Positions 13,201-23,407 of a stretch of 64,000 nt of DNA are shown piece by piece. Below the pieces are notes generated by a model. That model saw nothing but the letters and a program-made list of their open reading frames with translations, ran no database searches and was not told the origin of the DNA. The position numbers and the translations under genes were made by a program. How positions within the stretch are numbered: the stretch's first letter is position 1; each line of letters starts with the position of its first letter. The stretch spans positions 2,435,694 through 2,499,693 of the forward strand of contig KL647304.1 of NCBI GenBank assembly GCA_000727475.1, given 5' to 3'. The DNA comes from Sarcocystis neurona (taxonomy: Eukaryota; Apicomplexa; Conoidasida; Eucoccidiorida; Sarcocystidae).

Positions 13201-14398
13201 TGTGAACAGCCAGTAATCGCCTACTGATAATATCCTCATCGAAGTGATGTGTAAACTGGCAATTCACCGGTTGGTTCCGCGTTTATCCGCCCAGCCCGCA
13301 GAACTGTGCATTACACCGTCTCCTCAATACAGAATAGAGGTGTATATATATATATATATACATGTGCAGGTCATTCTAAAAAATATCGATACACGCGTGT
13401 TAGAGACAACCGCGTAAACGGGTACATAATTTCGTGCTTAGTGAAGGACCTGTAGCAGGGTAGATGTGACGACGGTTTCGATATATGGTATACAGGTATA
13501 CATACATGTGTGTGTATGTTTCTGTGTATATACACACGTAAAGACCCATGAGTATGCGTATGTGTAATTCGGGAGATAGCCTGTGACCAGAGGTTTCCGA
13601 CACGCTCGCTTTTTACGGACCACTATCGACAACACAGCTTGCGACTGCAACGTCACGACATGCGAGCATACTTCAAGTCGTGCACGTACTACACATTTGT
13701 GGTTTTGGGTGCGATGAATTAAGAGTTTGGTTGACACATGAACTCTACTAGAGCTCCAGCCTCCGTTCAAGAATCTGCTTGTATCTCTAAAGCATGCGCA
13801 AATCATAATTACACATATCTTGAGTATATGCGCATGCGTGCAAGCGCCTAGAGACCAGTGAGAGACATCTTCCCTTACCACCGTGTGCCACGCTCGGGTG
13901 CACCTGCTTGACAATGCAACAGCTACGCGACACTGCGACACAGACGCGACACTGCGACACCGACGCGACATTCGTTACACGGTTCTCCTTCTCCTTGAAT
14001 CACCTGTGAAGAGTCCTTCTCTTTCTTTGCAAGTCCGGAGAGTAGAGTGCACCTAATCGATAATAAAATACATGTTCGATGACCAAGCGGTTGCCGGCGG
14101 TGGCGCTCTGCATTTTGTGTCGTACCGCGCCAGGTTAGAAACAGCAACACTGTGATGTTCACGCGTGAGAGAAACATACTATAGTGCAGTTCTGTGTGGC
14201 CTGAAGAGGAGCTGTGCACCCTGCGTTTCAATGGCCCAGGCCCACTTCTCTACTGGTGCAAACTGTCCTCTTCACTCCGCATTTTCCCTGCAGGAAGTGG
14301 AAGCCGCACACGCAGAATACGTAGCGGAGGTTCAACGCATTTTCCACACGTATAAGGGGCTTTACGGCTGGCATGATAAAGAGTTGAGGACAATGTGA
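4202..14398 (+). CDS. DGAT2-family acyltransferase (mono/diacylglycerol acyltransferase-like), tandem copy 1, six exons
   Basis: Likely an ER membrane enzyme that transfers an acyl chain from acyl-CoA to diacylglycerol or monoacylglycerol; family membership is clear, the exact acceptor is not. Inferred exons: 4202-4534, 5792-5919, 7399-7492, 10330-10472, 12314-12440, 14294-14398 (TGA stop). All junctions are GT..AG, phases agree, and the total is 930 bp or 309 residues, close to plant DGAT2 length. Exon 1 holds a two-helix membrane hairpin (residues about 1-22 and 41-57) and the catalytic-motif region, which reads SPHA (102-105) in place of HPHG. Exon 2 carries the segment ending in VPVYGHLTRLIGG. 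Exon 3 has SPGGIAEMY (171-179), matching the family PGG block. Exon 4 has IPIYCFGNS. Exon 5 has FYGRFG and VVGRAL. Exon 6 is the C-terminal helix with YKGLYGW. Exons 2-6 match the copy at 19.9-27.4 kb in length and phase. The start is uncertain: 4202 is the first ATG, but the frame is open back to 3911 and an upstream 5' exon is possible. Confidence 0.88.
4535..5791 (+). other. Intron 1 of acyltransferase copy 1
   Basis: Donor GTACGT and acceptor CTCCTGCAG. The intron contains TATACGTA-type microsatellite DNA in its first part (about 4590-5350). About 330 bases of GCT/CTG-rich sequence (5455-5791) run straight into the acceptor. Frames through that stretch are Ala/Leu/Cys-rich and look like repeat artefacts. 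Confidence 0.75.
5920..7398 (+). other. Intron 2 of acyltransferase copy 1, with a purine-rich block
   Basis: Donor GTGAGA, acceptor GGCACAG. From about 5925 to 6310 the + strand is A/G-rich, opposite to the usual C/T bias of these introns. The complementary strand therefore shows a long Ser/Leu/Phe-rich frame (5798-6307) with no recognisable domain. A long TATA/TGTATA microsatellite lies at about 6946-7050, and a C/T-rich stretch at about 7230-7370. Confidence 0.65.
6946..7050. repeat. TA/TGTATA microsatellite
   Basis: About 100 bases of TATATA interspersed with TGTA and CATGAATA units, within intron 2 of the first acyltransferase gene. Confidence 0.9.
7493..10329 (+). other. Intron 3 of acyltransferase copy 1
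   Basis: Donor GTATTC. The acceptor is the end of a CTG run (about 10307-10329), CTGCTGCTGCAG. The first 330 bases are GCT/CTG-rich (about 7500-7835), followed by a TA microsatellite at 7838-7866. A (GT)n run is at about 8495-8515 and a further TA run at 8751-8780. No other exon of the gene is needed here: joining 7492 to 10330 restores the family alignment without a gap. Confidence 0.7.
8495..8515. repeat. (GT)n microsatellite
   Basis: Uninterrupted CTGTGTGTG..GTG dinucleotide run inside intron 3 of the first acyltransferase gene. Confidence 0.9.
10473..12313 (+). other. Intron 4 of acyltransferase copy 1
   Basis: Donor GTAAGC, acceptor ACCACCAG. The split codon is CG|G (Arg). Joining the flanking exons gives the exact spacing seen in plant DGAT2 between the FGQ-type motif and the FWG-type motif, so no exon is missing. 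The content is mostly unique sequence, with short TA runs near 11480-11500. I see no gene inside it. Confidence 0.7.
12441..14293 (+). other. Intron 5 of acyltransferase copy 1
   Basis: Donor GTACGT, acceptor TTTTCCCTGCAG. A TA run lies at about 13341-13362 and a short 19-bp-period minisatellite at 13925-13970. An open frame covers the first 570 bases of the intron (12463-13032), but it has no recognisable domain and no counterpart in the second gene copy. Confidence 0.7.
13925..13970. repeat. 19-bp tandem repeat, about 2.4 units
   Basis: ACGCGAC units start at 13925, 13944 and 13963. The first two 19-base units differ at one position near the end and the third is partial. The repeat is inside intron 5 of acyltransferase copy 1. 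Confidence 0.75.
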
Positions 14399-17300
14399 GA
14401 GAAGGATACGCAAACGAGGGTCAACAACTATTTACATGGAGACGGACGTCTTCGGGGACTTCGGCTCACGCGAAGGACTCGCGCATCCAATATTTATACA
14501 TATACGTATATGTATATTCAAGCACAGATGGAGAGACATTTGTGGGCATAATTCGGTGTAGACACGTACTTCCACACGTGCTTACGGATGAAACGTGTTT
14601 TTGCGCATATAGGGGAGTTGAAGTAGGTGTACTTGCGCGTACCTGTGGGCGCGTACACGCGTGTGAACAAGTGAGGACAGCAGTGTCAACCAAGAGTGCC
14701 GTGTTGATTACTGTCTTCAACTCTGGACGGTGTTGTGCGGCCGACGTGGCAGGAAAAGTAAAGTAGCTAATTGAAGCTTTGGTCTGTCTACGACCGATAT
14801 GCACTCCGTAAACGTTTGCATAAAGACTTAGATGTACACCACAGCAGGCAGGCACAAAGGCTCGACATTTCTCTTCCTGGGCTTGCGCAATTGGATACCG
14901 ACTTCTGGACGTGAAGGAGAAAGAAAAGCGAAGAGCTGTGACGACACAAGCTTAGGCTGTCTGTGACACCGCGACTTACAATGAGAAGGTGGGCAAATAC
15001 ATCGAAACCACTACAAGAATGTTGGCGGGGATGGGCTGTGGGATACGAAGGCCAGAAATATGGAGAAAGGATATATAACTGTGGTGACGAAGACAGACAC
15101 CAATGGCGGAAGAAAGACAACCAAAGTGTAGAGAAGAAGAACGGATATTAGATGTCCTACAGATAGACAGAGGATGAAGAAGGATAAATTCCCACTTTAC
15201 GTGCATGAAGTAGCAAAAACAAAGCAAACTGGAAAATGGATGAAAGGTGCCAACTTGATGTGATATCTGACTCCCCCACTTCACTAGTGCCGATAGTCCT
15301 CGCGCACTGCTGCGCGCGACGGGAAGGGCTTTGTTGCTGGCTGTGCGAATACGCGTCTAAAAACCGAGTCGCGTTCCCCGGCGACGCCCCTTCTCACTGG
15401 GCCAGGCAGCGGCATAGAACGTCAACTAAATTGTGTACTTCTTTGTTGCGTCACGTTTTTCCCTTTCTCGATCAGCCTGTACAGCAAGAACCTGCCAGCT
15501 ACGTGCTGGATGCAGCTGAGCACCCGCATGTGTTCATGATCCTTCGTAATCATCGCGTGTATTTGAAGATAAATATACATACATTGAAAGAAATAAGCAG
15601 AGGAGGGAGAGACAGCGGAACGTGGATTCATACTGGGATGCATTTAAGGTCGCGGCGCCTTGCGTGTTCTCCTGCCTCCTCGAGGATACGTATTCCTGTT
15701 CCATGTTCACCGATGAAACGCGTCTGACACATACCAGCGGTCACTGTAGAGGGACTCCCGTCCTTCGTCGGTAACCAGCGCAGTCACCCAGTATAAGAGG
15801 AGGCACTCCATCCTGATGCAGCACCACGAGTAAACTCTGCGTGATCGGATTCGGGTTGTGAAGATGGAGACGTTCGTTTGCAGCCATCTGGACAGTTGGC
15901 TGTCTCGAGCGGCAATGATAAGTATATATGTGAATGTATGTGTGCATATGCAGAACTAGGTTTCTAGTGAGACACAAAAATCTGCAGGCGTGTCTGCATG
16001 CACGTATTCATATCCGACTGTATGAAGGTCTGAATGCACGTACGCATACCCGAGTGCGTGAAGGCAGGAACAGACTCGTTTTCGTCGTCTTGGACAGTAA
16101 TCGTGAAGGACGAGAAGGGTGGGCTGCGTAACGCGTTCTACACTTCGTCCTGTGTATGGAGTGGCGGTGGGCGTAGACCTTTAGTGCTAGAAATTTTCCG
16201 CCATTACATGTTGTAAAGCATTTGAATCACGGCCACTTAGCGGCTCAACAGACGTCCGCAATTGTGTCGTAACAATACTAATGCCTCCCGCACGCTCTTG
16301 TGACCTCGGAGTCATAGCAAGGCTCCGCAGCGAACATGAAACTGTCGCCTGTTTGTTTTTTTTTTCCCCGATCCAAGATTGTGGTCGGCATCGTTACATT
16401 TGTAGCAAAAGTGCGTTTACTCGGAGCAAGTTAATCCGTTCGCATGTCCGCGTGCGACCACGTACCTCAGTGAACATTCACGTTACGCATATTTACATTC
16501 AAGTTCTCTTGTTGCACGCTCGAATATGCAGCCAACGTACGCACTACAGGAGAGAGTCAGGGGCGTTTGTGGGGGCGCATATTTTGTAATCCACGGTAAG
16601 CCCGCGCGATGCATCTGCTCGTCAATATTTTGACTGCTGTGGGCACGCCTTCCAGGCAGGACACACGAATTTAACTACGGCGAAAGATTTAAGTACATCA
16701 TACGGTAGCTTTTGCGCTTCACACGTGGCAAAAATCGCCAACACTGACTTGTTTATATGTTTCAAGACACCTCGTCACCCTACTCGTCCTGTCGAGCTCA
16801 TGCAGTAGTCGTCAATCCTTTGCTACATTGGTTCGAACGTAACCTTCCCTCTCAACTGTACTGGCCACTGTACAATTCTGTACGCTCGTACGTTGCTTTT
16901 CGCTCATTCTTGGGGCCGGCCCTCCACTCATGCATGCGTCGGTCAATTGTGTCTATGAGTCTACCCCTCTATATCCGCAGCTTCGTTTTTCCTGTCTACT
17001 TGGAGTTTCCTCTGTTCACTGCTTGACAGGGGTGCATCTCTCTTTTTCAACAACGCAGGATTCTGTCCTATATATAGACGTATTACCATTTAAAGAGGAA
17101 AGTAGTCCAGCCCTGCCCAGAGTAGATGTGCTTCGTCTCCTTTCACAAAGACTACTTCTTGTCTGTGGGAACAGATGCTTCCTCCGCCCTGGCACGATGA
17201 CACGTTTGTGGTCACACGCAAGTGTGTGACACCACATCTTCTATGTGGGGACAGTTGCAACTTCCGACCTGGCACGAGCAGACCTGTCTTTTTCGTGCTT

Positions 17301-17880
17301 CATTGCTTGCAGGTAACTTTGATAATTTGGTAAGCCCGATTCAAAAGAGAGGGCGTGGAGTAGCGTGTAACACCTCATCATTCGTAACGCCGCACGCGTG
17401 AGGTTACGCGATGGGAGCTTCGAACATCATCACTGTCACGCCCGATTACTTTCAAATTTTGGGACCGGCAACTGCAACGTGAAGAAAAAACCACGCGTAG
17501 GAAGCAGCTGCATGTACTTCGTGTAGGTGGTTTTGATGCCGACATAATACAGGCGTTATATACATTCGAAGTGGCAGCACAACTGTCTTGCCACCATTGT
17601 GTGCCCGAAGGTACTGCAAGAAGCCGTTTTACGATGGGATCGCAGTAAAAGCATGAAAAGCCATATAGGTCTCCTTGTATGGGGGCAGACTACTAGCGGT
17701 CTTACTGTCAGGGGAACCGCACAAATGCAACTGACACCATGCACGATAACACCAGCACATGTATGGGGAATTGTGCCGCGCTTTGTAATGTCGCGAAGCC
17801 ATGCCCCTACGTTGCTGACCTTCAAAGCACCCACAACCCTTTAGCGGTAGCTCAGCTGACGCTTCAAGGAACGTCGCAGA

Positions 17881-18221
17881 AGGACTGTGTTGGTGACTGC
17901 AGAAGGCTAGCACAAGAGATGCGAATGCAACCGCTGAAGGCAATACCAAATTGTAGCAGATGCCACCAGCAGAAGTTTGAAAGCTGCCTGTAGCTACTGT
18001 GACGCTACGGGTATACCACGAGGTGTACTCGTCCCTCCCGTGATCCAGGCGCTAGGACTGTGCTGGTGACTGCTGAAGGCTGGCACAGGAGGTGTGAATG
18101 CAGCCACAGACTGCATCACAAAATCGTAACAGACGCCACCAGCAGAAGTTTGAAAGCTGCTTATAGCTACTGTGGCGCTACGGGTCTACACGAGGTGTAC
18201 TCGTCCCTATCGTGAGCCAAG
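17881..18221. repeat. 173-bp tandem duplication, two copies
   Basis: Unit one starts at AGGACTGTGT (17881) and unit two at AGGACTGTGC (18054). Both contain GCCACCAGCAGAAGTTTGAA followed later by CACGAGGTGTACTCGTCCCT. Differences are scattered substitutions and a one-base length change. Stop codons interrupt the reading frames, so a non-coding tandem repeat is the simplest reading. Confidence 0.85.
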
Positions 18222-18247
18222 CGGTGCGCATAGAAGTCCACCTCGGA

Positions 18248-18370
18248 AAAACGAACAACATTGTCATCCACCCCCCATCTAGTTCCGTAACATCGTTGTG
18301 ATCTGCAGGCCATCTATTTTGAAAGAACGTTGTCACCTACACCCCTACTTGCTTCCGTAAAGTCGGTGGT
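18248..18370. repeat. Degenerate repeat with 70-bp spacing
   Basis: Two related segments share a GAACAACATTGTCATCCACC-like start and a TTCCGTAA block at 18283 and 18353. They lie immediately downstream of the 173-bp duplication. Confidence 0.5.
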
Positions 18371-20787
18371 GACGCGATCATGATCATCGGGAAACCAGTG
18401 AGTTCTCAGTGTAGAGGGCTACGCGCAACTGCTACCATAGAATGTGCACAACTCTTTGTGAAACCATGACGGAATGTAGAGCAAGAAACAGTCACCACGA
18501 TTGAAACTCTACTATCAGATGTAGCACATCAAGAGGTAAATTTTGTCTTGCATCAGGAAGGCCTGGGGGTTTGCTTGCAAAGAAAAACTATCATTCCTGG
18601 AGGGCGATGAATAGCAGCGAAACTTGTGCACCCGAACAGGATATCTTGAAGAGCCAGTGATTTCAACCGCCAGCAGCAGGATTCAAATGGTCTGTGATTG
18701 TGCTCCGCCACAGTGACTGACAGTGTAAAACTGTAACAAACGCACGAATATATCATTGCGCCATCTGCCTCCTGTGTTTTTGCACCCATATGTAACGATT
18801 TAGCAGTACAACGATAACAACGGTAAAAATGATATTGTAACGCTCACACAAAGGAGAAGCATAACAAACTCCGTCGGTACTAGCAGGTACTCGTAAACGC
18901 CACCGGTACAGAAGACATATTCAGCGACATATTAGTAAAACTAGGCAGTGCACACACGGACGAAGAATTCGAAGCGACACTGACAAGATTAGCCGGTGCG
19001 CCCTATTTCGCCGGAAATGCGTGTTGCCTGGCTTCGTGAAATTAACAGAAAAACAGAATTGTGTAGAGAGGTCAAGACGGGCAGACCCTTTCTTTGTCAG
19101 TGACCACTCGCTGACTCTGCAGTCAGGCGCAGACGCTGGGTGGGCCGTGAAATGTTTAGGGTTTACGTCTTATTGTTTTGGCCTTTTAAAAGACATGTCG
19201 CTGCCCATACGTAAAATACTCGCTCATTTGTCTCCCAACGGTGTACTGCTTGAGGTCGAGACGGCACCTAGTGTGTTCGCACTTAAAAGCGCTTCGATTA
19301 CTGGCTCCTTCGACTGTCCGCGGCGCAGCTACGTTAGATGCCACTTATTCATGATATTTCTTGGCCCTGTAAAATGTAAAATGTGCAGCAAACAGAACTA
19401 GGCACACACCTTTGCATAAGCCTTGTAAACGGACCCTCAGGGCTGGTGAGCTTTCCTCTCCTCAACACTAGGGGGGACAGCGGTCTTTTTTACCCCTGTT
19501 TCTCTTGACGAGAAGGGTAGTGTAGAGTTATGCCTTCAGAGGCATTAATATCCTTTAGAGTTTGCTCTGTTTGGATTGATTCAGAGGCCTCGTAACGAGC
19601 ACTGTGTTTCTTCCACCTCGCGTGAAGAAAAATCATCTCTTCAGAGGCGTCGAAAACAACATATGGTTATGGTCGAAGAAGTTTCAGCGCCTTCTCCTGT
19701 GTTCTCAGTTGTAGGACCTACCACAAATGCTGAACTGATTCTTGCACTTGCGACCTACAGTTGAGAGTAGACAGTGATGTTTGGTATGTCGATTTAGCTG
19801 CGTCTGTATAGGACACAGGTGGAAGGTAGAAGCCGGAGACAGCAGAACAGAATGAGCAGTGAAACAGAAAATCTTGTCGCCGCATCCACCGCGACACCCC
19901 GTTTGACGACGCTCCAGCCCCGACCTTTTCTGCCACAAGCGATCCTCACGCGACTACGGAAACAGACACAACGGTACCGATTGCGCCGCTCTAGCGAGCC
20001 CGCAGCTATTCATTGTTTCTGGTCATACCTAAGTCCGATTGAACCTTTACATCGCCTACGGACCACATCTTCGACGCCTAGGGTTATTGACGCGGCTTAT
20101 CTTTGCGACCGACTGGAGAAGAACGCTACGGGCTGCGTCAGGATGTGTGCCCACTCTACTGAGCAGCTCCGTCATCATCCAAACTGGCAACACGATAGAG
20201 TTCATGCGCAGCTCCCACTTCTCCTCGAACCCCTGCTCTCGAGTTTAACAGGCAGGACCGGCAGCCAAAAGCGTCGATATCTACTATACGACTTCGGCAG
20301 GGGGGAGGGTGTGTTTAACGAAGAACTCGTTAGATTTTTCTCTATCCCGTCGAAAAACGTTTTCTCCACACCTGGTTGCGGTAGGTACGCGCTGAGAGAG
20401 ACAGTGCGAATTCTTCCCCCACCTACTAGAATCCAATCGTACAAATTTCTTTTCCCGCCGCCACTACGCAGAAGGTCGGACAGACTGAAGCCAGCGGCTC
20501 TGCAGTTTTTCCTGTTCGGGTCTTTCATTTACATGCCCCCCCTCCTTTACTTTACGTACAAGAGATATTGCACCACACAACTAAAACGCATCATTTTTGC
20601 GGTGCTGCTCCTCACTCTTTACCTTCTACCGATGCCGGCCTACCTTCCCTCGAAACGCTGGAAAATTTGGGACTTACTGCACAACTTTCACCGGGCTACA
20701 GGAATCCTGGAAGAGGCTAAGGAGTTGTCGCCTCAAAAGCCCGTCATCTACGCGGCGGTTTCACATGGTATTGTGCCAGTTGCACAG

Positions 20788-21305
20788 GTACTGCTGTTTC
20801 CCTCGAACGTATATGTTAGTATACGTAAGTTCTTGGACTACTGAGGTGGTGCACTCGAAAACTATCCTGCAAGCGAGGACACGAAATAATAGCGCAGAGA
20901 ATGCGAAATCCACGAGGACGTCGCTACACTCCTTTCAGAAGGTCGGACTAAGTGTGGATGTCGAAACTGATCACTTCACACCGCAGATAATTGAATAATA
21001 CATGTGGTGTATCGATAGATACAAATTCACTGCGGCGTATGTGAGTGCACTGTGTAGGGCAGAAATGGGCGTTTGCATGCCTGCTTGTGAGCTGCTTAGA
21101 GACAATCAGTGCGGTCTCACACTTCTGTGTGCACATGATACGCCTGCTGACGTAAACACCGGGCAGTACACAACACTAGACTGTACGAAGAGCAACATCA
21201 TTGTTGTCTTTGTTAATGTGTGTTGGCCCTGTCTTTTCTTTACAAAAGCGAATTACAACTGCACACATTGAGCTGCGTGGATGCTGTCGCTCTGTACGTG
21301 CACAG
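20788..21305 (+). other. Intron 1 of acyltransferase copy 2
   Basis: Donor GTACTG, acceptor GTGCACAG. It sits after the same Val-Ala-Gln codons as intron 1 of copy 1. Unique sequence without an evident gene. Confidence 0.75.
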
Positions 21306-21433
21306 GCATTGCCGTCCTTGGGTGGCTTCCACACACTTCTGGGGAATATACGCCTAGTAGCCGCCTCCGTAGTGAAAAGGGTGCCGGTTTGGGGTCACTG
21401 TGCCCGGCTCTTCGGAGCCCACTCTGCAAACAA

Positions 21434-22781
21434 GTAGGTGAAGTCTTCCTCAGTCTGTCAATGCGTTCCAAGAGGAGTTTTCTGCACACACAGTAACACA
21501 CCATCAGGTTGGAGAGGGAGAAACTGAAAGCGCACGTGGGGGTAGGAGTTTTACTCTTAATTGCACAGCACAGTACTGAGGAACACACAGTTATTCCGTC
21601 ATAAGCGGAGTTGAGCAGCGCGTCAGTCTACGGTTCCGACGTACTCGGTGTGCCAGGGCGGCCACTAGTCTGTAAAGCTGCACGTAGAGAGAGCGAGGAG
21701 TATGTCTACTCCAGTAGTAGGACAAGCCAACGTACGCGACACCTGTCTTCCCCGTTCAGGTGCCAATCTAAATATCAGGCAATCACTAGTGGAACATAAC
21801 CCACGTACGTAGTCCTGACGGGCGAAGACTGACTCATGGACATCGACGGAATATAGGGGCACGCTACGAAGTTCTTTGAGCCCTCCAGGGTACACAGGTC
21901 CACATGCGTAGAACGACGTATATTGCAAATGTACAACACATTCGTCTACATTGTAGCCGTCTACCGAAACAATTGGTGCAGTGGACCCCAGTGTCTGCGT
22001 CTTTATAATCATCGCTTGGGTATGTATGAGTAGACGAGTGGATGCACGAGGTCTGAACTGACGTCCGTCGACGCTACTCAGGGGCTAGCTTGTGTCTTGT
22101 CCCCCGGTGATTCTCGAGAGTGCTTTCGCCTGCAAGGCTGGAATCAGCTGAGCGTGTACGAATACAGTGGTGTCACCGTCAACTCAGTACTCTGAATCAG
22201 AGCACGTTTACATAAATGCAGATAAGCGTGTATACACGGCGTAATTATTCTACGACGTGCACACAGAGAGATGACGTATACGTATTCTTTTGCGCAAATA
22301 CGTAGGGGCACTACTGAAGGAGATGCCCGTAAAACTCGTACGGTCCAATAAATCTACAATAATTAATAGCATGTGGCGGTGAATGCAGGATCCGCTGTAA
22401 CAACCAAAACTCCCCGTACAGACACACACACCTTTAGCTGGAGACAGCAACATCAGGTAGGCGCATTTAGAGAATGGGATATGAGCGTCTGACACAGCAG
22501 CCTCAGCTTTCTCTCTCAATAGTTGCTGCAGCGTTGTTTACCGCCTAAGAAACCAAGTGTGAATAGGCGTCTTCACGTGCAGCACAGCCAGTCATAGCAA
22601 AAGGTGCTGTCGTGTGGGCGGTGCTACTGATATTCTCGTGCTGATGATACTTTTTTTACTTTCCCTACAACCACAAAGCTGTGGCTATGTTCAACGTCCC
22701 CCTGGATCATCTACTTTTCCTCTGTCTTGCCCTTTTGCGTGTGCCGCGGATCCCATGCTGCTGTTGCTGCTTGTGATGCAG
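21434..22781 (+). other. Intron 2 of acyltransferase copy 2
   Basis: Donor GTAGGT, acceptor GTGATGCAG, phase 2 with split codon AA|A (Lys). Unlike intron 2 of copy 1 it has no long TA run or purine block. No gene was recognised in it. Confidence 0.72.
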
Positions 22782-22875
22782 AGCACGTTTGCGGTCTGCT
22801 CTCAGAGACGGCAAGGAGAGCCTTCTGATCGTGCCAGGCGGCATCGCAGAAATGTATGAGACGAGTTCAATTGCG

Positions 22876-23264
22876 GTACGACTTCACTACCGCACCACAG
22901 CTCAGACTTCTACGTGCCCATGTGGTTACCCGTTGCTGCGCGCGAGGAGAACGGAGTGCAGAGATATACATATGCGCGCCTTCACTCGTCCGCATGAGTC
23001 CGTCTGACGCATATACGTTGTGGCGTTTTCGTGCGCGTCTATTAACACCGCCGGGTGGTGCCCCCCTAGTCCCACCATATACGAAGGTGCATACGCATTC
23101 ATATGTACCATGAAGGAAGAAAAATTGTAGTGTGAAGAGAGGCGGTACGTATACGTAGTTCTAGGAAGGGAAAGGGAAGGGAAGCACGTGATTCAACCCC
23201 GTTGACACCAGGTACTGTCACACAAGGTGTTGTTATTCTTTTTGTGCATCCGATTGCTTTGCTG
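22876..23264 (+). other. Intron 3 of acyltransferase copy 2, orthologous acceptor lost
   Basis: Donor GTACGA. Aligning exon 4 to copy 1 puts the exon start at GAG 23265, but the preceding bases are GCTTTGCTG rather than a CAG. A usable AG occurs three bases later (23266-23267). That site would keep the frame and delete one Glu codon. The intron is only 389 bases against 2837 in copy 1. Confidence 0.65.
23263..23264 (+). other. TG in place of the expected splice acceptor AG
   Basis: Copy 1 has CTGCAG directly before exon 4 (10324-10329); copy 2 has TTTGCTG at the matching place. The exon is otherwise the same length (143 bp) in both. Confidence 0.6.
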
Positions 23265-23327
23265 GAGCGCTTGCACCCAAAGGATCGCAACGGTTTTATC
23301 AAGCTTGCTATGGAGGCAGGAGCGGAC

Positions 23328-23330
23328 TAA
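23328..23330 (+). other. In-frame TAA inside exon 4 of acyltransferase copy 2
   Basis: The codon lies between Gly-Ala-Asp and Ile-Pro-Val. Copy 1 has GTG (Val) here and family members have Leu or Val. TTA to TAA needs a single base change. The conserved frame continues open for the remaining 77 bases of the exon and through the later exons. Confidence 0.85.
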
Positions 23331-23407
23331 ATTCCTGTGGACTGCTTTGGAAATTCACAGACGTTTCGGCTGGCACCTGGCAGCCAGGTATTGAAACCTC
23401 TGAGGAG

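Larger units (their letters stand above)
14399..19851. other. Intergenic interval between the two acyltransferase genes
   Basis: No protein domain was recognised in any frame. The interval holds mostly unique sequence of mixed composition, short TACGTA-type stretches, a 173-bp tandem duplication (17881-18221) and a weaker 70-bp repeat next to it. It must contain the 3' UTR of the first gene and the promoter of the second, but I could not identify either from the sequence. Confidence 0.6.

Noticed and set aside
19150..19165. Telomere-like TTTAGGG sequence
   Set aside because: A single occurrence with no array, so chance is enough.
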